39,721 nt of DNA from contig SXMN01000215.1 in the NCBI GenBank assembly GCA_005777315.1, positions 1 to 39,721 of the forward strand, read 5' to 3'. The translations under genes and the position numbers were made by a program. This DNA comes from Verrucomicrobiales bacterium. Lineage in GTDB: Bacteria; Verrucomicrobiota; Verrucomicrobiia; Limisphaerales; F1-12-MAGs170. This document shows, one piece after another, positions 25,888 through 34,878 of the stretch. The notes beneath the pieces were generated by a model. The model saw only the letters and a program-made list of their open reading frames with translations. It was not told the origin of the DNA and made no database searches. Every line of letters begins with the position of its first letter. Position 1 is the first letter of the stretch.

Positions 25888-28203
25888 ATGGGAACCGGTG
25901 TGGCAGAAATCAAATTCTTATCATTGAAAACCCTGGTGCTCCTGTTGACCGCGCTCTGTGCGGAAGGCGGGGTAACCGCCGATCCGCGAACTCTCGTGGA
26001 TCAAGGGCAGCGGGCATTTGCTAATGGATCCTTTGGCCAGGCCACTGCCGACTGGCAGAAGGCTTTGGAATCTTTCCGAAACCAGGGAAACACCAAAGAC
26101 GAGATTTCGACCGCTGTCTCGCTCGCCAGCGCCTACCAGGCCATAGGGCAGCAACGACGCGCGGTGCAGCTTCTCGAAGACTCGCTTATTCGCGCCGAGA
26201 AGGATGGCGACCGTTCCCGTGTGGCATTGGTAAAAGCCAAACTGGGGGCAGCTTTGATCCTGACCTTGGAAACGGATCGAGCCGATTCACTCTTGCGTGA
26301 AGCTTTGGAGGTGGCACGGAACGACAAGAACTCACAGCGAGCTGCTGATGTTCTCAATGACTTGGGAAACTTATTGGCTACTCAGCAAAAAGTTTCGGAA
26401 GCATTGGCAGCGTATGCGGAATGCGTCGTCAAGGCCCGCGAAGTCCGCAATTCGTGGCTGGCAGCCCAGGCGCTCTGCAACGCTGCCGCAACAGCGGCGC
26501 GAGCCGGGGAATATCGGAAAGCGGATGAGCTGAACACCCAGGCGCTCCAGGAAACTGACCGCCTTGACTCTTCCCATGCCAAAGCGTTTCTGCTTCTTAC
26601 AGCCGGGCAAACCGACCGGGACATCAAACTTACCAACGCTGTCCCTGGCCATCACCGCCTTTTGCGCTCCCATAAATCTTTCCAGCATGCCCTGGAACTG
26701 GCCGAAAAGAGTGAGGATCGTGCGATTGAAACTTATGCGCTCGGGTACTTGGCGCAACTTTACGAGCAGGATGGGCAGACGGACGCCGCTCTTTCACTCA
26801 CGCGGCGTGCCGCCTTCGCAGCTCAACAGGCGCAAATGCCCCAGGCATTGTATCGGTGGGAGTGGCAAACGGGCCGGCTCCTGAAGCGCCAGGGGGTTGC
26901 CGAACAGGCGATCGCCGCGTATCGGCGTTCCGTCCAGACACTGCAACCCATCCGAAACGATGTTTCGCTCGGCTACGGCAATGCCACGGCCCGACTGTCC
27001 TTCCGCGAGGCTGGAGGACCGCTCTACTTCGAGCTGGCGGATCTCTTGTTGCAGCAATCCAAGTCAGCCGGAGATCCAGCCAAGGAACAGGCTCTTCTCC
27101 TGGAAGCACGGGATACCGTGGAACAACTCAAGACCGTCGAGCTCGAAGCCTATTTCTGCGACGATTGCGTTGACGCCCAGCGCTCCAAAACACGGGCCAT
27201 CGAAGCCGTGGACAAACAAACCGCAGTGATCTATTTGATTCCGCTGCCCACGCGCACCGAGATCCTTGTCGCCCTGAACTCAGGCCTGAAAAGGTTCACA
27301 GTGGATGTCGGAGCCCAGGCGCTCACAGCCCAGGTCAGGGATTTCCGTCGCAACCTCGAAACACGCACCACCTACGGCTACCTCGCGCAGGCGCAGCAGC
27401 TCTATGACTGGCTCATCCGTCCGATCCGGGAATTGCTGCGTGAAAACAGCGTCAGTACCCTGGTGTTCGTCCCGGATGGCGGACTCAGGACCATTCCCTT
27501 CGCCAGCCTTCACGATGGAGAACGGTTTCTCATCCAGGATCTGGCGGTGGCCGTTGCGCCCGGGCTCTCCCTTGTCGAACCACGGCCCATTGAGAAGGGC
27601 AAAACGCGCCTTCTTCTCAATGGACTTTCGAAGCCGGTGCAGGGCTTTGCTCCGTTAAATTTCGTGGCGGGTGAGCTGCAAAACATCGACCCGTCGAAGC
27701 AAAGCGAAACCCTCTTGAACGAAGGCTTCACCCTGGCGGAACTGAAGCGTAAACTGGCAGACGACCAGTACTCGATCGTTCACATCGCCTCGCACGGTCA
27801 GTTTGATCGTGATGTGCGGAAGACATTCGTTCTGACGTTCGACAGTAAACTGACCTTGAACGAACTGGAGGCATTGATCCGGCCCAGCCAGTATCGAGGC
27901 CAACCTGTGGAAATGCTGGTGTTAAGCGCATGCCAGACCGCCGCCGGCGATGACCGGGCAGCGCTCGGACTCGCGGGAGTCGCGGTCAAGGCTGGCGCTC
28001 GCAGCGCCCTGGCAACCCTGTGGTTCGTCAACGACCAATCGACATCTGCGCTGATCACCGAGGTTTACAATCAATTACGCCAGTCACCCCCTGTTACCAA
28101 AGCGCGGGCTTTGCAGGCCGCTCAAATCAAACTCCTCGGTGACCGCCGTTACCGCCATCCGTGCTACTGGTCGCCCTACCTGATCATCGGTAATTGGCTC
28201 TGA
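25888..28203 (+). CDS. Exported TPR-CHAT (caspase-like) protease
   Basis: A 771-residue protein combining TPR repeats and a C-terminal CHAT (caspase HetF associated with TPRs) domain. The open frame extends to a GTG at 25780, but the ATG at 25888 gives a signal peptide (FLSLKTLVLLLTALCAEGGVTA) near the N-terminus; the start is therefore an inference. Residues about 30-380 contain TPR pairs (e.g. GQRAFANGSFGQATADWQKAL, AKLGAALILTLETDRADSLL). The CHAT domain at about 430-771 has the catalytic dyad H636 (IASHGQF) and C682 (LSACQTA), then GLAGVAVKAGARSALATLWFVND. CHAT proteins are caspase/separase-like proteases. The cyclase gene starts 4 nt past its stop. Confidence 0.88.
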   Translation: MGTGVAEIKFLSLKTLVLLLTALCAEGGVTADPRTLVDQGQRAFANGSFGQATADWQKALESFRNQGNTKDEISTAVSLASAYQAIGQQRRAVQLLEDSLIRAEKDGDRSRVALVKAKLGAALILTLETDRADSLLREALEVARNDKNSQRAADVLNDLGNLLATQQKVSEALAAYAECVVKAREVRNSWLAAQALCNAAATAARAGEYRKADELNTQALQETDRLDSSHAKAFLLLTAGQTDRDIKLTNAVPGHHRLLRSHKSFQHALELAEKSEDRAIETYALGYLAQLYEQDGQTDAALSLTRRAAFAAQQAQMPQALYRWEWQTGRLLKRQGVAEQAIAAYRRSVQTLQPIRNDVSLGYGNATARLSFREAGGPLYFELADLLLQQSKSAGDPAKEQALLLEARDTVEQLKTVELEAYFCDDCVDAQRSKTRAIEAVDKQTAVIYLIPLPTRTEILVALNSGLKRFTVDVGAQALTAQVRDFRRNLETRTTYGYLAQAQQLYDWLIRPIRELLRENSVSTLVFVPDGGLRTIPFASLHDGERFLIQDLAVAVAPGLSLVEPRPIEKGKTRLLLNGLSKPVQGFAPLNFVAGELQNIDPSKQSETLLNEGFTLAELKRKLADDQYSIVHIASHGQFDRDVRKTFVLTFDSKLTLNELEALIRPSQYRGQPVEMLVLSACQTAAGDDRAALGLAGVAVKAGARSALATLWFVNDQSTSALITEVYNQLRQSPPVTKARALQAAQIKLLGDRRYRHPCYWSPYLIIGNWL

Positions 28204-28207
28204 ACGC

Positions 28208-30199
28208 ATGAGTGCCGGCTCTCCCGTCGCGAAGTGGGTTGGCAAATGGAAACCATCGGCCCGCGATGTCAGCCTGCTGATCGTGCTCCTGGTTTTTTGC
28301 GGCACTCTAATCGTGCGCCACCTGGGCCTGCTCCAGTTTCTGGAATTTCGCGCATACGATTTTTTTATCCGACAGCAGCCCAAGGCTGCTACCAGCGATC
28401 CCATCGTTATTGTGGAAATGACAGAGGCGGACATCCACAGCCCGTCACTCGATTATCCGATCTCTGACACCAAACTGGCTGAGTTGCTCCGAACTCTCGA
28501 AGCTGAACACCCGGCAGTCATCGGGTTGGACATCTGGCGGGACATGCCAGTTCCCAAGCTCGGTGTCGGAATCCATGAGTTCAACCAGGTTTTGCAATCT
28601 TACTCCAACATCGTGGCGATCTTCACTCGTGGTGATCGCCTGAGCGCCCCCATTGCCGCGCCCGCGATATTGAAATCCAACTCCGAACGCGTCGCATTTA
28701 ACGACAACTTCGTCATGGATGAGGAAGTCGATAGTGCGACCCCAAAAGTACGCCGCAGTGCGTTATTTGTTAATTCGTCTGGAGGTGAGAATTTCGATTC
28801 GTTCCCGTTCCGCCTGGCGGCCCTCTACTTGCAACAAAAGGGGATCGTACCGGAGCCTGACCCGACAGATCCGAAGTCGTTCCGGCTTGGCAAGGCACGA
28901 CTGCGGCCGATCGAACCCAACGATGGCGCGTATGTTCAAACCGCCACTGGGGAGTTCCAGATACTGCTCGACTTCAAGTGTCCGGATCGGTTCGTGCGAT
29001 ATTCGATCAGCGAAGTTCTTTCTGGCCGCATCCCACCAGGAAGTTTCCGCGAAAAGATCATCCTGATCGGGATGAACACTCCCAGTGTTCTGGATGAGCG
29101 AGTGACCCCATTTCGCCGAAACCATCTAGGAGTCGAAGTGCAGGCGCTCACCATTAACCAACTGCTTCGTCACGCCTTGGCAGGTGAGAAACCATTGCGG
29201 TTTTGGAATGATTGGATCGAGGATGCCTGGGTGTTTGTTTGGTGTCTCATCGGAGGCACCATCGGTTATCGGGTGCGTTCACCATGGCGGTTTGGTCCCG
29301 AGAGCGCAGCCTGTTTGCTGGCCATTGGTGGAATTGCGTGGCTCGCCTTCTCGTATGGGTGGTGGATACCGCTGGCGGCCCCGGCAGTGGCTTATGCGCC
29401 GGCGGCTTTGCTCGTCACTTCGTACGTTTCATACCACGAGCGATCGATGCGGAGCGTCTTGATGAAACTGTATTCACGTCACGTCTCCAAGGAGATTGCC
29501 GAATCCATCTGGGAGAATCGGGATTCCTTTCTGGATGGCCATCGTCCGCTCGCCCAAAAACTGGTGGTCACGGTTCTCTTCACGGATTTGAAGGGCTTCA
29601 GCACTCTTTCGGAGAAAATGGAACCCGCCCGGTTGTATATCTGGTTGAACGGCTACCTCGGTGCCATGGCCCAGGTGATTCAAAACCACGGAGGAGTGTT
29701 AAAGCAATTCACCGGCGATGGCATTCTGGCGCTCTTTGGAGTGCCCGTTCCTCACACAACGCGGGCGCAACAGGCGAACGACGCCACTGCAGCCGTCAAA
29801 TGTGCTCTGGCATTGGGGCGGCGTCTGGTCGAAATCAGCCACGAGTGGAAACAGGCGGGGCTTCCTTCTGTAAGCATGCGCGCGGGGATATATACCGGAG
29901 AAGTGGCCGCAGGAAGCGTCGGCAGTGATGACAGGTTTGAGTATGCGGTCATTGGTGATGTGGTCAACACGGCGTCACGGCTTGAAAGCTACGACAAGTC
30001 TTTGGCGGATCCAGACTTGTTGCCGATTCGCTGTCGCATCCTGATTGGCGCGCCGACTCACGAACTTCTGGACGGCAAGTTCGTATCCAATGAAATTGGG
30101 TTGCTCGAAGTCAAAGGCAAGGCAAACAAAGTTCCGGTCTTCCACATACTCGACGAAAAATCCGAACCTTCCGGCACGAGTGCGACCTCCATATCCTGA
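28208..30199 (+). CDS. CHASE2-domain class III adenylate/guanylate cyclase
   Basis: A 663-residue membrane receptor. One N-terminal TM (LLIVLLVFCGTLIVRHLGLL), an extracytoplasmic CHASE2 sensor (RAYDFFIRQQP, PVIVEMTEADIHSP, HPAVIGLDIWRDMP), then about three TM segments (WVFVWCLIGGTIGY to PAALLVTSYVSY), then a cytoplasmic cyclase domain at about 450-650. Metal-binding aspartates are D460 (FTDLKGFST) and D504 (GDGILALFG); the transition-state Asn/Arg pair is in VIGDVVNTASRLE. The IGD Asp favours ATP, while the usual adenine-recognising Lys position appears to be Gln500 (KQFTGD), so nucleotide choice is uncertain. It is 4 nt after the CHAT gene: one operon. Confidence 0.93.
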   Translation: MSAGSPVAKWVGKWKPSARDVSLLIVLLVFCGTLIVRHLGLLQFLEFRAYDFFIRQQPKAATSDPIVIVEMTEADIHSPSLDYPISDTKLAELLRTLEAEHPAVIGLDIWRDMPVPKLGVGIHEFNQVLQSYSNIVAIFTRGDRLSAPIAAPAILKSNSERVAFNDNFVMDEEVDSATPKVRRSALFVNSSGGENFDSFPFRLAALYLQQKGIVPEPDPTDPKSFRLGKARLRPIEPNDGAYVQTATGEFQILLDFKCPDRFVRYSISEVLSGRIPPGSFREKIILIGMNTPSVLDERVTPFRRNHLGVEVQALTINQLLRHALAGEKPLRFWNDWIEDAWVFVWCLIGGTIGYRVRSPWRFGPESAACLLAIGGIAWLAFSYGWWIPLAAPAVAYAPAALLVTSYVSYHERSMRSVLMKLYSRHVSKEIAESIWENRDSFLDGHRPLAQKLVVTVLFTDLKGFSTLSEKMEPARLYIWLNGYLGAMAQVIQNHGGVLKQFTGDGILALFGVPVPHTTRAQQANDATAAVKCALALGRRLVEISHEWKQAGLPSVSMRAGIYTGEVAAGSVGSDDRFEYAVIGDVVNTASRLESYDKSLADPDLLPIRCRILIGAPTHELLDGKFVSNEIGLLEVKGKANKVPVFHILDEKSEPSGTSATSIS

Positions 30200-30324
30200 C
30201 GAGAGAACCGAACGGGACTGTCCGAGAGCGCGCTGGTTCGTGCAAGGACGTAGTCAAATGAGAATTTAACTTTACGCAAAAATCGCGGCAGATAACCTGA
30301 AGCAGTTCTCTGCAACAACCAATG

Positions 30325-30344
30325 TGACTCAGGAGGCCGATTTG
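30325..30344 (+). promoter_or_regulatory. Strong AGGAGG ribosome-binding site deciding the DUF928 start
   Basis: AGGAGG at 30331-30336 is a perfect match to the anti-Shine-Dalgarno core. It is spaced 5 nt from the TTG at 30342. Few other genes in this window show a match this good, so it decides the start of the DUF928 gene. Confidence 0.75.
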
Positions 30345-31067
30345 AAAACCGCGTTCAACCATCATACAAGATTCATTTTGCTCGCGGCCATGCTCTTGTC
30401 ATGCCGCTCAGGGAGTGAAGTGTGTTTCGCCGCTGATGCTGCCGCACCTGCCGTGGTGAAGTTTCGCCCAGCAACTTCAGGTGCTGCCTCAGTCCGTGTT
30501 ACCGGGGGCTCACGCGGCACGGGCGATACCGCGATCACTCTTGACGTACTTGCCCCCGACGAAATCGGCGTCACCACTCAGGAACAGCCGTCGCTCTTCT
30601 GGTTCCAATCCAAACCCGCGGACGCAAAATTTGAGCTGACCTTGATCCAGGAAAACAAAATCAAGCCGATCGTCCAGGTTCAGGTTGATCGCTCCACAAA
30701 AGCGGGCATTCAGCGCCTGAAATTGTCGGAACACGGGGCGAAACTGACTCCTGGAGTAGAGTACCAGTGGGTGGTTGCATTGGTCACCGATCCGAACAAT
30801 CGCTCCAACGATCTGGTGGCCAGCGGTGTGATCAAACGAATCGAGCCCGCCGCTGATTTGAAGGAAAAAGTCTCCAAGGCCGCTCCCAAGTCCCTCGCTG
30901 GAGTTTATGCGGAAGCAGGGGTTTGGTACGACGCTCTGGCCGTGTTATCCGACCAGATCGAGGCGCAACCTGGGAACAATAGTTTGCGCGAAACGCGGAG
31001 TGATTTGCTTCGCCAGGTTGGACTAAAGGCCGCAGCGGACTCTGAGAATGCCTCGATCAAGAATTAA
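30342..31067 (+). CDS. Exported DUF928 protein
   Basis: A 241-residue protein with a signal peptide (FNHHTRFILLAAMLLSCRSG, cleavage near VCFA). The start is read as TTG at 30342, because a perfect AGGAGG lies at 30331-30336, 5 nt before it; an in-frame GTG at 30324 has no such site. The body resembles DUF928, known mainly from cyanobacteria: LAPDEIGVTTQEQPSLFWFQ, AKFELTLIQENKIKPIVQVQV and LTPGVEYQWVVALVTDPNNRSNDLVASGVIKRI, then a TPR-like helical tail (AGVYAEAGVWYDALAVLSDQIEAQPGN). It follows the CHASE2 cyclase by 142 nt on the same strand. Its stop overlaps the stop of the convergent small membrane protein. Confidence 0.82.
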   Translation: MKTAFNHHTRFILLAAMLLSCRSGSEVCFAADAAAPAVVKFRPATSGAASVRVTGGSRGTGDTAITLDVLAPDEIGVTTQEQPSLFWFQSKPADAKFELTLIQENKIKPIVQVQVDRSTKAGIQRLKLSEHGAKLTPGVEYQWVVALVTDPNNRSNDLVASGVIKRIEPAADLKEKVSKAAPKSLAGVYAEAGVWYDALAVLSDQIEAQPGNNSLRETRSDLLRQVGLKAAADSENASIKN

Positions 31068-31231
31068 TACCGGTTCGTAAAATACAGAAGTGTTCCCACG
31101 AGGACTGATATGATCAGCCCCACGAGCACCGCCCACCAGACCGTCTTCCGGTGAAACTCACGGTTTGATCTGCCCATCCCGGGCAGAAGATAATACCGGT
31201 TCTCTTCCTTATTTTTACGTGAACCAAACAT
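31064..31231 (-). CDS. Small single-pass membrane protein
   Basis: A 55-residue protein: a basic, charged N-terminus (MFGSRKNKEENRYYLLPGMG, then RSNREFHRK) and one C-terminal TM helix (VWWAVLVGLIISVLVGTLLYF). The ATG at 31231 is preferred to the longer frame start at 31285, which would add an unlikely Cys/Arg-rich leader. I recall similar small proteins in Verrucomicrobia but know no function. It converges on the DUF928 gene, with the two stop codons overlapping at 31064-31067. Confidence 0.65.
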   Translation of the reverse strand: MFGSRKNKEENRYYLLPGMGRSNREFHRKTVWWAVLVGLIISVLVGTLLYFTNRY

Positions 31232-31573
31232 TGTTTTCCCATCAGAACACCGCCGTTTCCCATCGGAGGAACGGCAGGCACACACGGAACGTGAAATGAT
31301 CTATACGGACCGGAGAACTCGTTGGCAAACCAACAAAGGCATCTGACGAGACGGCGCAGAGACGGGGCTACGTTTCGACAGTAGCATCGAATGGAAACCG
31401 GAGGGCCAACGCTGCCTTCCTCCGAACGCAATCCGAAGCCCCGATACAGGAAATTGCTGAGGGCATACTCCGATTCATGAGTGAAGATCTTCCGTGTTAT
31501 CAAAGCAGGCCGCACATACTGCTTGCTTCAGTTTCTTCAAAGCCTAGAACAGCCTCACAATCTTCGCATTGCC

Positions 31574-32338
31574 ATGCACTCATTCATCCTTCGCTGCCAA
31601 TCGGCCTTCCGGTCTTCAGCGTTCACCCTCATCGAACTCCTCGTGGTCATTGCCATCATCGCCATTCTCGCGGGGATGTTGTTGCCTGCGTTGAGCCGGG
31701 CCAAAGAAAACGGCAAGCGCGCGAAGTGCCTCAACAACCTTCGCCAGATCGGCATTGGCATGACGATCTACGCGGATGACAACAACGACAAGGTGGTCGA
31801 AGCGCGCGCCGCCTCTGTCCAGATTGCGCTGAACCCACCGGAAGAACGCGCCGTTCAGCAGCTCGGCCTGACCGTCAGCAACCGGACCTCCAGCATCTGG
31901 AGCTGCCCCAATCGCCCTACTTTTCCGCAATTCGAGCGTGAGTTCGACCAGTGGATAATCGGATACCAGTACTTTGGTGGCATTCAAACCTGGATCAATC
32001 CAGCCGGTCAGTTCAAATCACGGAGCCCCGTCAAACTGTCTCAGGCCCAACCCGGCTGGGTGCTTGCCGCGGATGCCTTGATGAAAATCGATGGCAGGTG
32101 GGGCGGTGGCAGGGACAGCGCCTTCAAGGACATGCCACAGCATCGCGCCGGTGCAAGCGGCAAGGTTCCCGTGGGCGGCAACCAGTTGCGCGCGGATGGT
32201 TCCGCAAGCTGGATGCGCTTCGAGAAGATGCTCTTCATCCACAGTTGGGATGCCGGTGGTGGGAGAGACGCTTACTTTTATCAGGAAGATTTGGGAGATG
32301 AACTGGAGAAACAGAGGACGAAATTGAAACCACGATAG
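31574..32338 (+). CDS. Prepilin-type N-terminal methylation domain protein (pseudopilin-like)
   Basis: A 254-residue protein with a class III signal. The start at 31574 ([15 protein letters not shown]) places the processing site [18 protein letters not shown] at residues 17-34; cleavage would follow Ala rather than the usual Gly, as is common in Verrucomicrobia. The Glu at +5 of the mature protein is present. The C-terminal part has the pattern [24 protein letters not shown], the conserved aDG-type motif of these pseudopilins. Many paralogues exist per verrucomicrobial genome; they probably form surface or secretion-related filaments. It is alone on the plus strand with no pilus-assembly genes nearby. 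Confidence 0.88.
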   Translation: MHSFILRCQSAFRSSAFTLIELLVVIAIIAILAGMLLPALSRAKENGKRAKCLNNLRQIGIGMTIYADDNNDKVVEARAASVQIALNPPEERAVQQLGLTVSNRTSSIWSCPNRPTFPQFEREFDQWIIGYQYFGGIQTWINPAGQFKSRSPVKLSQAQPGWVLAADALMKIDGRWGGGRDSAFKDMPQHRAGASGKVPVGGNQLRADGSASWMRFEKMLFIHSWDAGGGRDAYFYQEDLGDELEKQRTKLKPR

Positions 32339-32767
32339 ATTGAACTCTACCGATTTGCGCCCGTTGACCGGGGCGCTTCCAGCGCCGAGGGTCAACATAG
32401 CCAAGCCAGTCTCATCTCGAAGAGTCTTTCGACCAGTAAGGGCGGCAGGGTGTGCAAGCAGAGATCTCCAAACTATCGATGGCTTCGACTTGCGCGTGGT
32501 GCGGGTGCATCGCGCCACTCATGGTCTTGATGCCCCGCCAGCTTTTCATTCCCACGACAAGTCTGGAGAAATCGAGCAACGAGTTCGCACGGACCTCGGA
32601 TGGCGTAGCCGTCTTCTCAAAGGTGGTTAAGCCGGTGTCGGCAATGTGTGAGTTCATCGAATGTTGGTAGAGGAACTAGATTGAGCGCTGGAAAGCACGA
32701 GTTGTGAAACTTTTACCTTTGCACGGTGTCAAAGCTTGAACCGTCGTTCACCGGATTTATTGAGGAT
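32339..32767. other. Intergenic region with a hairpin and an unassigned short ORF
   Basis: This 429-bp stretch between the pseudopilin and CotH genes holds a hairpin at 32363-32396 (GTTGACC paired with GGTCAAC, inner GGCGCT with AGCGCC, TCC loop), 25 nt past the pseudopilin stop and without a T-run. Short frames on both strands (plus 32452-32670, minus 32412-32657) have no recognised domain. The region could be a decayed gene or noncoding; I cannot decide. Confidence 0.35.
32363..32396 (+). terminator. Possible 3' hairpin of the pseudopilin gene
   Basis: An outer 7-bp stem (32363-32369 with 32390-32396) and an inner 6-bp GC-rich stem sit 25 nt downstream of the pseudopilin stop codon. There is no following T-run, so it may stabilise the 3' end or be a repeat rather than a true intrinsic terminator. 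Confidence 0.35.
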
Positions 32768-34855
32768 ATGAAATACCTGTTCGTACTGCTCTTGAGTGGA
32801 TTGATGGTTTGCGCCACCGATCGGAATGTGGTCATCAACGAAATCATGTACCACCCGCCGGACGACTTCGACAACCTCCAGTATGTCGAGCTGCACAATC
32901 ACGGCAGGCAAAGTGTCAACATCTCGGGATGGTCCTTCACCAAGGGGATCAAGTTTGCTTTTCCTGCAAACACCATCCTCAATCCAGGCACATTTCTAGT
33001 GGTGGCGCGGAGTGCCAACGATTTCGCCGCCCGCTATGGCAGGGAACTTCCGATGCTCGGAAACTTCACAGGCAGGCTCAGTCATTCCGGCGAGGAACTC
33101 GAACTGGTGAATGCTCAAAAACAATTGATAGATTCGGTTCATTTTACCGACAGTGACCGATGGCCGCGAGGCCCGGATGGTTACTCGGCTTCACTGGAAC
33201 GAATCTCACCCGCAAGTCCGGGCACGCTTCCGGAAAACTGGGGCGGTTCCGTGCTTCCAGCAACGAAGCGGGCCACTGGCAGTCCAGGGCGACAGAACGA
33301 TTCGTTTTCAACCAATCTGCCTCCCATCGTTTCCTCGATCGAGTTCAACCCTTCAAAACCGGGCGCTTCGCAAAGCGTTTCGATCAAAGCAAAGGTCGCT
33401 GACACTGATGGTGTCCAGTCTGTCACCGCGCTTTTTCGCGTGGTCGGGCCGGGATTCGACGGAGGTGAACAGGAACTGCAAATGAATCGCGTCACGGGGG
33501 ATCAGAAAGAAGGCAACTACGAAACCAGCTTCTCCGGCGCACCCGGGAACCGCCTCGTGCGCGTCCGATTCAAGGCCCTGGACGCCGCCGGAACGCAACG
33601 ATTTTTTCCGGGCGAGAACGAACCCAAACCCACGCTCACCCTCTCAACTTTCACCAACAACAATGATGCTTTGATTCCGTTCATCCACGTGATCCAAACA
33701 GGGGCGGGTGATGCACGCGGAACCCGGCCCCGCAACACGGGCCCCGGTCGTTTCGGAGCGCCGCCTCGTGCTGGCGAGGCGAGGGGCAATTCCGCCATTG
33801 TCGTGATTCCCCCAAGAGGCGGCGAAGTACAGGTGTTCGACCATGTCCGATGGACCCCGCGCAAGGGCGGATTCAAGGTCCACTTCCACAAGAGTGAACC
33901 GTTGAACGGCATGACAACCATCAATGTCATCAATGAAGGTTCGCCGCGCTGGATACTCTCGGAGCCGCTGGCCTACGAACTTTACCGCATGGCAGGCGTG
34001 CCGGCGGAGCAATCGGAACACATCCGCCTTTATATGGATGGCCGGTACCGCGGTTATCACCTGCTGGTGGAGCAACCCAACAAGTCCTTCCTGAAAAAGC
34101 ATTTCAAAGACGATACTGGAAACCTCTACAAGCTCCTGTGGTATGGCAACGATGTGATCTCGAAGCACGAGAAGAAGACCAATCCTTCCACAGGACATTC
34201 GGATGTGGTGGCCTTGATCAACGGGCTCGGCAAGGGCAGCGCCGCGGCGCAATGGGAATCCATCCAGAAGAATTTCGCGGTCGAAGAATTTGCCAGCTAC
34301 TTCGCGGTCAACATGTGCATTCAGAACTGGGACGGGTTCTTCAACAACTACTACACGTATCACGACACCGGGAAAACCGGCAAATGGTTCATCATTCCTT
34401 GGGACGAGGATAAAACATGGGGTGACTACGATGGAGCCGCATTGCCGTACAACTGGTATGAGATGCCCCTCGCTTACGGCATGAACAATGACCGTTCACC
34501 CGTGGACCGCCTGGGCCGTTTCTTTGAAGGCCCGTGGGGCGGAGCCAGTTGGTGGCGGCCACCGGGTTATTTCTCCGGGCCGCTCCTGGCCAACCCGGAA
34601 TTTCGCAAACGCTTCCTCGCGCGTTTGAGCGAACTGTGCGAAACCGTCTTTACAGAGGAGAAATTTCTTCCAGTCATCAACACGATGGAGCAAAAACTTC
34701 TGGTTGAGACTCAATTCCGAGCCAAGACATCAGGGCAGAACCCGCGCGATGGAGCCGCCCAGCTCAAGGCGGACATGCAATCCTTCCGGGATCAACTCAC
34801 CGGACGGCGCAAATTTTTGCTCAAGGAACTCGCCCGGGAAAAGCTCGGACGTTGA
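32768..34855 (+). CDS. Secreted lamin-tail domain / CotH kinase family protein
   Basis: A 695-residue exported protein. The start at 32768 gives a short signal peptide (MKYLFVLLLSGLMVCA) and is preceded by TGAGGAT; a longer frame begins with GTG at 32726. A lamin-tail (LTD) domain follows at about residues 20-165: VVINEIMYHPPDDFDN, YVELHNHGRQSVNISGWSF and SLERISP. The C-terminal half (about 370-690) is a CotH kinase-like domain: IRLYMDGRYRGYHLLVEQPN, NWDGFFNNYYTYHD and IIPWDEDKTWGDYD, with D546 and D548 as likely metal-binding/catalytic acids. Spore-coat CotH phosphorylates proteins; verrucomicrobial LTD-CotH proteins are extracellular with unknown substrates. A MITE-like element lies directly downstream. 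Confidence 0.9.
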   Translation: MKYLFVLLLSGLMVCATDRNVVINEIMYHPPDDFDNLQYVELHNHGRQSVNISGWSFTKGIKFAFPANTILNPGTFLVVARSANDFAARYGRELPMLGNFTGRLSHSGEELELVNAQKQLIDSVHFTDSDRWPRGPDGYSASLERISPASPGTLPENWGGSVLPATKRATGSPGRQNDSFSTNLPPIVSSIEFNPSKPGASQSVSIKAKVADTDGVQSVTALFRVVGPGFDGGEQELQMNRVTGDQKEGNYETSFSGAPGNRLVRVRFKALDAAGTQRFFPGENEPKPTLTLSTFTNNNDALIPFIHVIQTGAGDARGTRPRNTGPGRFGAPPRAGEARGNSAIVVIPPRGGEVQVFDHVRWTPRKGGFKVHFHKSEPLNGMTTINVINEGSPRWILSEPLAYELYRMAGVPAEQSEHIRLYMDGRYRGYHLLVEQPNKSFLKKHFKDDTGNLYKLLWYGNDVISKHEKKTNPSTGHSDVVALINGLGKGSAAAQWESIQKNFAVEEFASYFAVNMCIQNWDGFFNNYYTYHDTGKTGKWFIIPWDEDKTWGDYDGAALPYNWYEMPLAYGMNNDRSPVDRLGRFFEGPWGGASWWRPPGYFSGPLLANPEFRKRFLARLSELCETVFTEEKFLPVINTMEQKLLVETQFRAKTSGQNPRDGAAQLKADMQSFRDQLTGRRKFLLKELAREKLGR

Positions 34856-34878
34856 CGCTTGGCTTGAGACCTCGACTT

